A model generated the notes under the pieces. That model was not told where the DNA came from. It saw only the letters and a list, made by a program, of their open reading frames with translations, and did not search any database. The position numbers and the translations under genes were made by a program. A stretch of DNA of 64,000 nt from Primula veris (taxonomy: Eukaryota > Streptophyta > Magnoliopsida > Ericales > Primulaceae): contig OY821748.1 in NCBI GenBank assembly GCA_963682055.1, positions 32,657,661-32,721,660 of the forward strand. Direction: 5' to 3'. The stretch's first letter is position 1; each line of letters starts with the position of its first letter. Of this stretch, positions 1 through 12,694 are shown one piece after another.

Positions 1-1113
1 AGTCCCCCCCCTTACATCCTATTTTGCAGGAATTTATACAATTCTTGGCTCTAGGTTTTCACTTAATTATTTGCACTTTCCTCCCCTCTACTTTCCTTTT
101 ATTCCCCTTTTGGTCACTCATATCCTTATTATGACATTTAGGGTCCTTTTGTCAACAGATTTTTTTAGGTAATTTATCAGTGTATTTCTCAAATTATAAT
201 TTTGTATCAATATAAGCAAATATAGGAATTCTGGACCCTAGGTCACTTATTTCAACTTTCATCCCCCCTCTACTTTCTCTTTTATCCCCCTTTGGTCACT
301 CATATCCTAATTATGACATTTATTATAGATCCTTACACCGTGAGTTAGCCTGCTAGGAGGCGAAAATAATCTTGCTTCATGCTTAGCTTTGTTATTTTTT
401 TATTTCTTTACTTAGATTCTAATTTATGTATGGTAATTAAGGTATTAACACTGAGCTGAAGAAGGGGAATTTGGTGATTTTTTGTTGTTATATATCAATA
501 TTGAAACAGTGTATAATCAATTTATCATACATAAGTTTAGGGTGGGGGTATGAGACACCAATATGAAGAGCCGTCTGAGTCACTCTCATTGTCGTTTCGT
601 GATATCACATTTTACTAAAGATAAAAACTTAATACTGCACGGCATGTAATGACGGCAAGTATACAATTGAATTGCATTCTTTTGACCATTGTTTCAAAAG
701 GCAGCCTAGGCGCGCGGGGCGTAAAGATCCTTTCCGTACAGATCCCGCCTAGCGCCTATTGAAACCTTGCTTTTCATAGAAAAACAAAACGTTGAGATTC
801 TTACGGAAAATTTAGAATGAATATTTTTTGGGGTAACCCAATAGGCCCTGGTGGACCACAACCGACTTATAAAATTGTAGGTGTGATAACCTTTGATCCT
901 CTTTCATTAGGGGTAATTCATCCCAAACTAAATTGAACTAAATATTCATTTATATGATGACACATAGCGAATTTCAAAATGTGCCCATAAATATACCAGG
1001 GGTAGAACTTCTTAGTAATCTACAGAATTGTGTGTAGTACTATGATTAATTTCTGTATTACTTTTGATTTAAATCAATACGTTGCTAATTTCATGCTTCT
1101 TGTCTAATTTCAG
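1..1113. other. Intron sequence upstream of the first visible ASCC2-like exon
   Basis: No coding exon could be supported here. The stretch ends in a polypyrimidine tract and AG at 1111-1113, the acceptor of the first visible exon, so it is probably intron. It contains a diverged direct duplication: about 40-155 and about 228-335 share the same order of CT-rich and 'GGTCACTCATATCC' blocks. Earlier exons of the gene lie outside the window. Confidence 0.6.
690..770. repeat. Short palindromic snap-back element
   Basis: An ~80-bp sequence begins TGTTTCAAAAGGC and ends GCCTATTGAAACC, so its termini are imperfect inverted repeats. Just inside are GC-rich complementary blocks (GCCTAGGCGCGC and CCCGCCTAGCGCC). 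It is a small MITE-like or foldback relic in intron sequence; I see no clear target-site duplication. Class not assigned. Confidence 0.4.
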
Positions 1114-4100
1114 TTGCAAAAGACTCTTCTTTGCATGGATTTTTGGAGAGCTTCCTGCAGTTCAGGAGTAGGTGGTATGACTTTCCGTATCGTGGAGTTA
1201 AAGGAATAGTTGCAGGGGTCATTGTTGGAGAAATTGAGCTCAGTAAACGGGTGTTTATGGTGTTATATCGCCTGTAGGTTTATTTAGCAATTTTCTTTGA
1301 TTCCCTCTTTTTGAGTTTTGAAGTTTCTCATTTTTTACTCCCAACGATTTTGATTTTTAGATCTTCCAATCGCGATCCTGGTGCTAGAGCTGCTGATAGT
1401 CTCAGTCCGAAGGACCACACTGGTATGTGATATGATTTCATTTTCTGGCTAGTTTGTGTGTGAGAAAAGTTATAATTGTTGCTATTTTTGTACCTTTAGT
1501 ATATGTATATTTATACAGGCTTTGCTTTCTTTCATATGCACATCTTACTTGATTCTCCACCTTTTTCTTTTTTTACGTATGAATTATTTATCAAGGTGAA
1601 ATTGCATTACTTTCTTAATGGCTTAACTCAATCTTCTCTTTAGTTGCCATTTTCACACTTTTATGGTTGGTGAACCTTTTCAGTGTTTTTTGTTAATTAA
1701 ATTTCAATATATTCTCTTCATTCTGAAGAGATATGCCATATTTTATAGTTACCTTAGTTGTACCGGATTTTTGTACTTTCTGAGTTCTCATTGTCCATCA
1801 TCACACCCTTGCCCGTTGCGTTTTTTTTGTTGTTTCTTTTTGTTGCGTTTGTTTTTCTTACACTCTTTTACTTCTTTTCTCAACACAGTAATCTAAACCT
1901 TCCACTGCCTCGTACAATATTCCGTCATGAATCTTTTGAAAATAATTTTTTTCTTTTTACCTTCATCGTATCTTTGTTCATGATTTCCACATATAGCCCT
2001 TTTGCAGGAGACGAAGTTGCTTGATATGCCAAAGCTATTCGATATATGTGCCATATACGGTCATGAAAATGAAGATCTGACCAGGGCATTGGTGAGCAAT
2101 TAACATTTTAACTTGGTGCTTAGTGCTAGTTGTAGAAATGTATGGTTCGTCTATTGATGGGTTTCAAATAAGTTTCATTTGCACATTACAGGTTTGAGAA
2201 CCTAAAATGTGGGACATGTTTAAATTTTCACCCTAAATAAATTGTCTTCTTGAATTCTAAGATATTTGGTTATTTAGATGATTTTCAGGATACCTCTATC
2301 CAATGGATGAATGTTAATCAAGTTTACCTGTTTTTAAAAGTTTCAGTTAACCATCATTGGCTTCCTTTATAATGCGAAGTGGTCATCCATAACTCGCTTG
2401 CCTTTGTTCCTTTTGAAAGCCCTCATGTTTTTTCTAACTTAGAAGCATCCATAGTATATGTATATGAGAATAATTTAACTAATTGCATTGCCTTCTACTC
2501 AGTGAGTCAGTATGAAATCTGTAATGATTATTATTCTCAAACTGTAAGTACGATCATGATAAATTCTGCAGGCCTACTTTTGAATTTTCGATACCTAAGA
2601 TTTACCGACACCCCCCACCCACCAAAAAATGAAAAAACCTATTAGATCTCTTTATGCTCAGTAATTTTCCGGAGGCAGTAAGTTTGTCTCCGATGTTTTT
2701 TCTCTGACACAGTACTTTTGACAGGTTTTGAATGCTATAAATGCTCAGCCTTGGATGCAAGACGAGATTCCATCTGCTTTGTCTCATTTTCTCAAAATTG
2801 TACACACAATGCATCAACGCTGTAGTGCTTCTTTGGAGGTATGCTTAGTAAACAGTTTCTTATATTTGCTAATTCTGGACGGAATACTACCTGTAAGGCT
2901 GTAACCATATATCTTTTTTTTACACCCGTTCAGTATTATGATGCATTTTCAAATTCTAATAAAACTCACACAGTATGATTGTCTTTGTTGCCCTGACGTC
3001 AATAGAATCCTGTGAATGAACAATCTGCTAGATCTATTTCACTTAAATCTTATGTTTCACGTACCAGTATTCTGTGTTTCGAAGCAGGAATTGGAAATTT
3101 AAATTCAACTATTAATGTGTACATCCCACACTCTTACCACCACCACCACCACATACAAAAACAAAAAACTCATTGTGATTTCTTTTCAGGTATTAGGTTC
3201 ATCTCTCGGAAATGGAGATCATGGATCCAGTAGGCTGCACGAGGACTATCTGGAGGTATGTGGGACCCTTTTTAACCCTGTTATATAGAAGTGAAGAGTG
3301 TAAACCATATGTAAATATGTATAACTAGTTAGAAATTTGATGGAATTTTCTCACTTTTCATACCTTTATCATACTATTATAATAAGCCGACCCAAGATTT
3401 TTGAATCTGCCAAGTCTTTCCACTTTTTTCCGAAAATACCCCTACACTTTTTTATTAATTACAGTACTACCCGACTCTCATAAGAAATAGAAAATTGAAA
3501 ACTAATAACACTCTTTCTCCCTCTTTAACCACCCAAAATTATTTTAAGTCTTATCATCTTTTATTCTCTCTTTTTTTTCTTCATATATTTGTATCATAAC
3601 CACACTTATTTTCTATCTCTTGGTCGTATCACGCGTCCCACACGCAACGCGTGGGCACCATTACTAGTGTATATATATATATACATGTTTGAACTTTAAT
3701 CCAAAGCAGTTCTATATAGATATGGGAGACACTGGAAGATGATTTATTTTTAGAACAAACAATTTTTTTATCCTTTCCTAAGTTATCTATAACCCATGCT
3801 TCTGTTTCACGTAGTTAATGTGTGACCTTTGTTTTCTCTGTTTCTTTTTCCTTTATAGGTGATGGACTTTATAAATGATGCTATTGTCTCGATGGATGCT
3901 TTTGTCTGTGCGTACAAGCCTGCAGCTTTAGTTTTCTCATGTCCTGTTGAAACGAGGTGTGTATATTCTTATATTTGTTTTTGCCCTTTTCTTTTGGCTG
4001 GATTTGGTGTCACCTTTCCACAAACTGGACCAAATTATCAGAACCCTTGTACAAAAAAAAATGTAGCATCTTCTTTACCACGTGGGATGTCTATTCGATT

Positions 4101-7100
4101 TACATTTAAGTATCCCAGTGTAAGCAACCTGCTGATGTATATGTTATGGAAACAGGCCTGTTTTGGTTATACTTTTAAGGACAACTACAGTAAAACCTCT
4201 CTACAGTCATATTCTGGGGACCACGAAAAAATATTACTATAGGGAGGTTATTCCTATATAGAGTTTACATATTAAAAAAATAAAAAATAAATGTATTTAC
4301 ATAATATTAGATACATATACATGGTTCATTATAAGTTAAAACAAACAAATGAATCTATCAAAAGTTTAGTTCAACAAATACATGTATGTAGAAAATAAAT
4401 TTATGTATTTTGAAAACAAATACAATCTTTCATATACCTTCTTTACATGTATAAATACTAGGTATATTAAAATAAACATATCAATCACTTTGGCTTTAAC
4501 AAGATGGTATCCATGTCAACGAGCTAGTATGGACGCGCAAGTTAAAAGACGTGGTAACAACACAAAAAATTAAGTTATCATCGCAAACAACCTTACATAA
4601 GTATTTTACATCATCATAAATTTATTGTAACTAGATATATATATATATATATATATTTGTAATGAAATGTATTTTATTCCTATAAGGAGGTGGATTTATA
4701 ACTAACGGGACGATAAAAAACTACGGAATATGACAATAGAGAGTTTATTTCTATTTTGAACTGGCCCGAGTTGGGACTGGGATTTTTTATTACTATAGGG
4801 AGGTTATTCCTATATGGAGTATTCTTATAGAGAGGTTTTACTGTATTCATATGTTAGGCATAAAATAGTCGGTTGATGGCTTAAATTTTTTTAGTATTGT
4901 GAAAGTTCCACTCCAGGACTTGAACTTGGTGTTATCATTTGGTATCCATATTTATGTTAAGATAATTGGATGTTGATACTATTAAAGCCCCATATACCTT
5001 ACCATTAAAAGGCCTCATAATGGTAAGGATGGGTAACTCTTTATAAACCACAGGCTCGATCATTATCTAGCCGATGTGGGATAATACTCTTAACACTCCC
5101 CCTCGCTCGTGGCCAACATTTCAAGGGTCCTACGAGCGGACATATTAAATAGGTGGAGCTGAGCCCAACATCGCTAGGCCCGCTCTGATACCATATTAAA
5201 GCCCCATATACCTTACCATTAAAAGGCCTCGTAATGGTAACGATGGGTAACTCTTTATAAACCACAGGCTTGATCATTATCTAGCCGATGTGGGATAATA
5301 CTCTAACAGATACCAGCTTGTTCGGAAATATACCATACCGGGTTGATGGAACCCGTGCAAATCTTAACACACGTGTGCTACTAAATTGATTGCTAATGGC
5401 AGGTTGGAGATCATTGAGCATAGAATAGAGTCTACATATGCAACAGTACCTCAACTTATCGTTAGTGTTTAAATTGATCACTCTTGAACACTTCCATTTT
5501 GTTAGGGCTAAAAGGGTCTTATCTTGTGTACAAATTATGTTTGTAAGAAATTGATGTCAATGTGGTTTTGCGTTTACGATAGACTAAAAATATCTGCTAA
5601 TTGTCGGTTGTGGAATAAAACGAAAAATTTCCTCTAATATTATCTTAAGTTGTCAATGAATTATTCTATTGTCAATGGATGCAGTTCTGGCAACGACGAC
5701 TTGCTCAATACCCTTGCAAAGTTACATGATTCATTGCTTCCATCTTTTCGAAGGGGTTTCCGGATTATATTCACTTCAGAAAAAGGTGAAGTTGAGGAAA
5801 AAAATCACGAAATGCTATCCAATATCATTCTAAGCTTGAAAATGTTATCGAGTAGGATAGCGACATTTGGTTGGAAATTGTTGGACATTTGTTACCTTAG
5901 TGAAGAAGTATTTAATGGCGAATTCTCTCTCCCTAATTTTACAAAGATGTTCCCAGCAAAAGTTGAGGACCCTGGTATAAGGGCAGATATATTGGTTCAG
6001 ACTTTTAGAGAGATAAACGGAGGGTCTTCACAATTTGAAGAAGGTCATGGGAAGGAAACGTTTCTTCAAAGAGTTGAAAAAGAAAACAGAATTTTAGAAA
6101 GAGTCGAGATCTTGCAGAAGACAGGTATTTTGAAGTTATATTGTGGTTTTTTACTTGCCTTGGTTAACTAGTCAAATTTTTGGTATCTTTAGGCTTTGCT
6201 AATGTAATGCAGAAAAGACAGGGGGGGGTGGTTGGGAGAGAGAGAGAGGGGGGAGGGAGGGTGACTTTATAGGGAGTAGAATGATACAGAAGTGATAGAC
6301 AAAGACTATATTCTCACTGTTGAGTTGTTAAGAATTGTAAAAAAGGGTTTGTTTGTATGTCTTGGGGGCCCTAGTTCTTACAAACGAGATAAAGAATACT
6401 TCAAACCAATCAACACGTGGTTTTGGAACTGAAAACTATAGTGCAAGTCTCAAATCTTAGAAAAGTATCAAGTAAAAGGCTCAACGGGAAGGATAAAAAT
6501 GAATGTGTGGGTATGGAGCATGTTGTTGATGATGATTATTAGTTACCATTATAGTGCAAAAAGAATTCTGTTCCATTCTCTTGTACCACCTAGTGTCTTA
6601 TAATGTGCTTTTACTCCTGCTTCACAATTCTTTTTATTAATATTTTGTCGCTGATACTAAGTTGCTATTATGGTGTTAGCTAATTTATTTAATAAATGTA
6701 GAAATGCTCCAATGCCTTGTGTAGTTCTGTAGTTTTTAAAAACTTTACTGTAGGAGTTGTAATCACACAAAATCATTAATATAAGTTATTCACTGATTCC
6801 CAATATTGAGCTCTAGTTTGAAAATTGCTACCCCCGACGAACAGATACAAAAAAGGCAATCAAGATTAAGACTGGTTAATTTTCATTTTCTAAATTTATG
6901 GATAAACACTATGTCAACTAGTTTTTTTCAGAACTAAACCTGAAAAGAGAAGGGAAAAATTAGAATGCTCTCTTTTGGAAACTATTAAAACTTCATAAGT
7001 TCTATACTGAACTAATATACCTGGATATTTAAAGTTTAAATCGCACCTGGATATTTATACTGAATAATCAACCATGATCATACTGTTTCAAGGCTCCAAC

Positions 7101-8767
7101 GTAGGTCAAACGTTATAATACCCCGAAAGACACCGTCGGAGACAAGGAACTTAATTTTTCAAACATCTCTTGAAAATGGCATATAGACTGTTTAAACTGC
7201 TGGTTTTGAATTGGTCAGAAAACAAAGCCTATGAAAGATGTAATTAGACAAACTTGATTCACCAACTTGAGTAAGCTAGCTTGAACGGACATCAGCTTAT
7301 CTTGTTAACAATCGTGTTTAACTGAAAAACCAATCCTTTTGGGTTGGGTTGGTTCAAGTTCGTTACCTCCTGTGTTTGACATATATATATATATATATAT
7401 AGGAACTATGGAACACCAAGAAAGAAGTCAAATCAATTAAGTCAAACTTTTATCTGGTATTTATAGTGTTAGTGAAGAGATTATTTTAGCGATTATGTAA
7501 TTGATTCCCATGAAATTGACTCATTCATTGCACTCATGTTTTGTGACTTTAATAATTCACTGTTATGTAAATCTTAATTGATTATCTTATAAACTATTTA
7601 TGGAATTCAGAAATATCGTTTTCACAATTGTTAAGGCACAGTTATTAATCCCTTTGCTTTAGTTGTTTTGCTGAGATTGATTTTTCTACTTATAACTCTA
7701 AAATTGTAGGATGGCTTGCACTTGATGATGAACAATTTCAATATTTTACTGGGATAATGAAGCATCCCTGGGATACCAATACGCAAATGCCTAATGCACC
7801 TACCTTGTCAGCATTTAACAAGTTGCAAGTAGATGAAGACACTGCAATTATTGAGTCTAAAATTAGTCAAATCAAAGACATTTTCCCCAACTATGGAAAC
7901 GGCTTTTTATCCGCTTGTTTAGAGGTTTATAACCACAATCCCGAGGAAGTAATTCAGCACATTTTAGAAGAAAATCTCCACCCGGATCTACAGTTACTGG
8001 ATCCAACACAAGATATTATTTCACCTCCTAAATCGTGTACTTTAAGCAAAAACGATAAAGGGAAAGGAAAGTTAATCGAATCTATACCACCTTCCTCGAC
8101 AAGTTTAGAACCGAAAAATAGAGATCGGCAATCTCAGGCGCCTTCTATTTCCACATCATCCTCAATGGGGAGATTCGTGCGAAAATCTACTGTTGTATCA
8201 CCTGATTCTGTAACTTTGGATTGCAGAGATGAGAGAGATGTGGCAAAGACCAGTGCGTTAATCTCTCAACAAATCGAGTACGATGATGAGTACGACGATT
8301 CTTTCGATGATTTAGGGCTCGGTGTTCCTGATTCAGGTTTCGACGAAACAGAATCAGGAGGAGAGAGATTAAATTCGGCACCTAGCGATTCTTCAAAATG
8401 GGGATCACGAAATAAGCCACAATTCTTTGTTAAGGATGGTAAAAACTACAGCTACAAAGTTAAAGATTCTGTTGGGGTTGCGAATTTTAATGAAGCAGCT
8501 ATTATTAACCAAGCTTCGAAGGAACAGATTCATGGTCTTGGGCGTGGGGGTAATCTTCCTTTGGGAGCAGTTAAGAAAATGACGGAATGGAACGTGGAGA
8601 GAGAGGATGAGGGTGATGTTGATGACGTGGCAGAGAGTGGAGGACGAGGGGTTCCTGGGAATTTCAGGGGTAGAGGGAGAAGGGGAGGAGGAGGAGGGGG
8701 AAGGAGCAATCACTATAGGAAGGACAGGGCAATGAAGAAACACTTCACCGGAGTGAGTGGTTTTTAG
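1114..8767 (+). CDS. ASCC2-like CUE-domain protein (3' part of gene, 8 exons)
   Basis: Exons 1114-1273, 1361-1422, 1997-2091, 2725-2838, 3190-3255, 3859-3956, 5685-6124 and 7710-8767 join in frame with GT-AG introns; the 5' end is outside the window. The protein resembles plant homologues of activating signal cointegrator 1 complex subunit 2 (Cue3/Rqt3 in yeast). The N-terminal helical part carries the blocks FLQFRSRWYDFPYRG and SSNRDPGARAADSLSPKD. The last exon has a CUE domain (about 30-80 residues into the exon; IKDIFPNYG..., EEVIQHILEE), a low-complexity acidic linker, a Gly/Arg-rich segment and the tail KDRAMKKHFTGVSGF. In animals and yeast this family binds ubiquitin through CUE and helps the RQT complex split collided ribosomes; the same role in plants is inferred. 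Exon 3 starts at 1997, not at the AG at 2007, because only 1997 keeps phase with exon 2. Confidence 0.88.
3369..3667 (+). mobile_element. Non-autonomous Helitron, copy 1
   Basis: The 299-bp element starts TCATACTATTATAATAAG and ends CTAG. A short GC-rich hairpin (CCCACACGC-AAC-GCGTGGG) lies about 8 bp before the end. It sits between host A (3368) and T (3668), with no target duplication. TC start, 3' hairpin, CTRR end and A|T insertion are the Helitron hallmarks. It has no coding capacity. It lies in an intron of the ASCC2-like gene. Related copies are at 20866-21195 and 37555-37827. Confidence 0.8.
4186..4845. mobile_element. MITE with CAGTAAAACCTCTCTA terminal inverted repeats
   Basis: The left end TACAGTAAAACCTCTCTA is mirrored by TAGAGAGGTTTTACTGTA at the right end. 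TIRs of about 16 bp begin CAGTAAAACC, and the flanking TA at each side fits a TA target duplication. Inside, subterminal blocks (ACTATAGGGAGGTTATTCCT) recur near both ends. About 660 bp and non-coding, in intron 6 of the ASCC2-like gene. The TA duplication suggests a Tc1/mariner-type or PIF-like MITE; superfamily uncertain. Confidence 0.7.
4980..5308 (-). mobile_element. TRIM retrotransposon in an ASCC2-like intron
   Basis: Two near-identical direct repeats, 4980-5095 and 5194-5308, flank a ~98-bp internal domain. Read on the minus strand, the LTR starts TGTTAGAGTATTATCCC. It is followed by TGGTATCAGAGC (5182-5193), a primer-binding site for initiator tRNA-Met, and the internal domain ends in a purine tract (GAGGGGGAG) before the other LTR. 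A perfect 5-bp duplication, GATAC, flanks it (4975-4979 and 5309-5313). No coding capacity, so it needed enzymes from another element. Confidence 0.9.
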
Positions 8768-10506
8768 GGATTATTAAGTCCTTACGGAGAGTGGAACCAA
8801 TTTTTGATTTGCAGATACATGAGGTATATGATATACAGTTTTGTTCTACCGTACAGATTGTTGTTGCATTGTTCTTTAATCAGTTGAAGGGACATCATTA
8901 TTAAACAGTTTTTGGCACTGGTAACTTTGCAGTGACATTAAAATCAGTATGATTTTGAGTAAACATGTTTTCTTTATTGTATATTCTTTTTTGGTGAAAA
9001 TTAGTTGGTTTTTTGCTTAATAGTGTGCATTGACCCGTACTCTGATCATTGGCTATAGAGAGCTCAAACGTTATATTGACGTGTGCTTCACCTGCATTTG
9101 GGATTAGTGTTTTGTTTTGTTTTTGACCAGTTCCAGTGTCCAATGGTGAGCTAATTTGACTCCCTTGCCGTTTATGTATATCTCGTTTCCTTTGCTGTCC
9201 GTTAATATTGTGGTTACAATTGGCTTGTATCTACACACTTCTATGAGCAAGTAGATGAACATAGATGCTTCTTTAAGACAGTTTTCATCTCCAAAATGCT
9301 GTGGATGAAAATTCTTAGTTTGTATTAGGATTCTTTTGTATAAATTCTATAAAATTTAGATTCAGAATATGCATTTATGGCTGTTGGGAAGGAAAAATGG
9401 TTCCAAGTCCTTATTGAGATGACATGCAGTAAAGTTGGCTGGTTAGAGTTGCCAATCATTGCCAGATCCAGTGAAAGGAGTGAATCACTTAAATCATTAT
9501 CCACTTAACCATTAGTAGCCTGTATCTTACTCGAGTTTATCACAACGCTTAACTTCCTTTTATTTCAATACAATTACCAAACATAGCGCTTTTGCCATCT
9601 ACAATTGATTTCATCAAGTTTTTATTTAGCCTTTATTTTCACAAGAAAATAACTACTCTATGTTACTTCTTTCTTCAGACAACCTCTGTTGGGGAGTAAC
9701 AACATAGAACCTACAACCTAATAATTTAACTTTTTTACAATCAGTCTTGTTATCTATTTTCCGTTGATTAAAACCAATCTAGGATTTCGCAAGGATTCTG
9801 AAATTTGGTCTTGAACATGTCCAAGGTAAGCGGCATGAGAGCGACACAATGACGCTATGTGGTGGCATTGACCCGAGCCTCCAACAACTCAAGAGTCGAA
9901 TCAAATACCATTTGGAAGATCGAGTTATGAGCAAAAAACAAAAGTAGGAAAAGAAGATGTACATTTTTTGTTTAACTGCACGTGACTAACTTTTGAACTG
10001 CATGAGAATGCATCTAACTGTAGAAGATTGTTTTTACTTAAAATCACATGAGATTGTCTAGTTTCTTGATAATTTTCCTACTTAAATTTCATTTGTGAGA
10101 GACTATTTTTGGATAGTTTCATTCATGACACTGTGCTGACGCTATTTTTTAATTGAGTTGTCAATCCATGAGATGTTCTTTTATTTGTGTGATAATTATC
10201 AATAGGACTGTTTTTCTGGTAACTTCAATTCATTCACTACCATCAGAGTATGTTTTCCTGGTTTTCATCATATGACTGTTTCTCTAGATAAATCCTATAC
10301 ATGAAACTGTTGTTCTTGGTAAATTCCATTCATAAAATTGTCTTTTCCGGTATATTTCTTTTACGCGCTGGGTAAGTTTCATGGTTGAGTACAGGACCGA
10401 AAATATTCAAATCTGAGGACTTCTATTGTGCTTCCAAAATTTTCTACTCATGATCTTAATATCTTATGATTAAATGAAGAAAAAATAAATTAAACCAATG
10501 CTTTTG
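8768..10506. other. Intergenic region between convergent ASCC2-like and short bZIP genes
   Basis: I see no supportable gene. The stretch after the stop at 8765-8767 must include the 3' UTR of the ASCC2-like gene, and its far end the 3' UTR of the minus-strand bZIP. The remainder is AT-rich without clear repeats. Confidence 0.5.
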
Positions 10507-11901
10507 CTAAAAAAGTCGATAGTCATTATACATGACTGTCATTGTGTCCTCTGAGGGGCTGGTATTTGGAGAATTTTCGGTGTGACTCGAAGAAGATGAG
10601 GGTGCCCAGTTGTCAAAATCCTCAACTTCGTGCTTTTGCTGGTGAAATTGATTTAAATGTTGGTTTTGAGACCAAGTAAAATTCATAGTTGGAGCTCCAT
10701 TTTCAATAGATTGTCTGATCATTGCTCGCAACTCTTTTATTTCCTTTTTAAGGACTTCATTGCGTTCTGCATAGTCAAGAAAAAAAATTATTAGATGAAC
10801 CAAAACCATATCGATAAGCAAATCTAAACTAATCTTATAAGTATGACATATTAACCTGAAACTATATTTTATGTTTTTTTTTTGTCAACTTATTCGTTAC
10901 TAATTGAGCTAATATTCAAGGATTTTGTTCGGAAATAGTAAATATTAAGAGACAAGAGTAGAGGAAAAAATGGCGAAGAATATTTATTACCATCTTGCAA
11001 GTGAACCTCGTTCTCCATCGATTGCATCCGTAGTTTTAATTCAATGTTTTTTGAATTGAGGCCATTTGTATCTTCCTGTTCATGACGGAAAATAAAGAAA
11101 TTAGGCATTTTCCACCATTTTATTGCATATATAATAAGTTTTTTAAATTCACTAATATGCTCTTCTGTATTTTTTGAAAAGAGCAATGGTTTCTGAATTG
11201 AAAACGAGTACAAAGAAATTTTGCTGTGAAAACATGAGCAAAATCACCAAAAGAAAATGCAAAGAAAGTTATTTTCGCTGTTTCTGAGACTATTCTAATT
11301 TCTACAACAAAATGGAAACGGAAACTAAATGTTTTTTCTACTTCGAGCAGCATAAAACCAGTTAAGGACTACAAATCCATGAATCCACATTTCTGAGATA
11401 ACAAAAAACATAATGCGCCGAACAAAAAGATACTACAATAACAGATAATCTGAGTCACTTGAACCTAATATCCCTAAATCATAAACCGTACCGCCAATAG
11501 GTTCAGCTGAGAAGACATTGACGTTGATTGGTTTCTTAGGTTCTGAACAGCCCTCTCCAGCGCTGCTATATATCTTTTTCTTCTTTCTTTCGAGCTCGTA
11601 GCTGTTTTCCTGTTTGCATTATTCCTGTGTTACATTAAAAAATAATAAATACCAGCGCCATTGCTTAAAATGCTACATGTTTCTTGGTAAATCTCATCAA
11701 CTTTTAATTTAGTTTAAGCAAAAGTTTACACATGAAAAGAAAATTTTATATAATATCCTACCTCATTCCAGGCTTTGCGTCGTTAGAACCAAACCTAATA
11801 TCATCTTTAGCGATATTATTAACACAATCAGAAATAGCTTCAGTTTTTTCTTCGCCAACCGTTTTGAGTATTTCAAAGTGTTCGCCACCGTTGCTACCCA
11901 T
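10507..11901 (-). CDS. Compact group I-like bZIP transcription factor (205 aa)
   Basis: Minus-strand exons 11901-11762, 11624-11492, 11075-10991 and 10766-10507 join with GT-AG introns to 206 codons including TAG. Residues 1-46 are a short acidic leader. Residues about 47-66 form a bZIP basic region (NRKTATSSKERRKRY), followed by a zipper with heptads L, L, M, L, L, L, M, and a C-terminal Ser-rich tail. The middle exons are 133 and 85 bp, identical in length and phase to those of the neighbouring bZIP gene, so this is a tandem paralogue. It lacks the ~150-residue regulatory N-terminus and the Gln-rich tail. The main DNA-contact positions (N, A, S, K) remain, but an Arg of the usual NRQSAARSK block is now Ser and an Ala is Thr. 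All splice sites and frames are intact. Likely role: nuclear DNA binding, possibly as a heterodimer partner or competitor of its neighbour; this is inference. Confidence 0.75.
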
Positions 11902-12694
11902 GTTGGGGCAGATACTGGTAACTTGTACAGTTGATAAATAACAGCTCTGTATGTTTTTCTATTGGGAAGGAAAAACTGATCGATGCAAAATAGCAATTGT
12001 ACGTATTTGATTCCAATATAACAAACATGGCACAAAATAGGTGAAATTTATAGAGTACAATATTAGTTGTACTTGTACAGGTAAGAATCCACTAAATTAA
12101 GAAATACACTAAAGCTACTCTAAATATATAGCTAATTAGCCAATGGAATACAGTGTAAGTATGAGGATGTAGCTTTTTTAATTATTGGAAGAGATAAATC
12201 TGGATATAAAATGGAAAAGAATAAACTTTAATGTATATTTTAGGATGTTTTAGCATGCATGTTCACGGTATATTTTTATGAGTTTAGGAAAATGGATATT
12301 TTAGGCTATTAAACAACTGTACGTACTTGTTAGTCAAAATAGTTGTTTTCTAGTCTTTTTATAATATGATAATATTCATCTAATTTATATACGTGTTCAT
12401 CGGAATATTTGTGTTCTAGTCATGATAGGCCAAGGCACTTCGTGAGGACAACATCGTAAATATTTGTATCGTGTTTTCTTCTGAACATTAATATCTATGT
12501 TTTCCATAAAAAACAAATACAAAAATTATCTTTAAAGTGATCGATTGAAGAAAATTCTCAGGATTGAAAATTGAATAGTTCAGTTAGCCATTATTAAAGA
12601 TCCTCATCAACTTTTGGTACCCGCTCTCTCAACCTATAACAATCTCGAAATTCATTATTATTATTGTTTAATTAAATAGTATTATAAATGGAGT

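Noticed and set aside
3957..4242. Extension of the exon-6 frame past 3956
   Set aside because: A good donor (AG|GTGTGT) at 3957 and exact phase with the exon at 5685 show this is read-through into the intron and the MITE.
8187..8743. Minus-strand open frames of 64 and 112 codons
   Set aside because: They lie antisense to the well-supported last exon of the ASCC2-like gene and show no motif.
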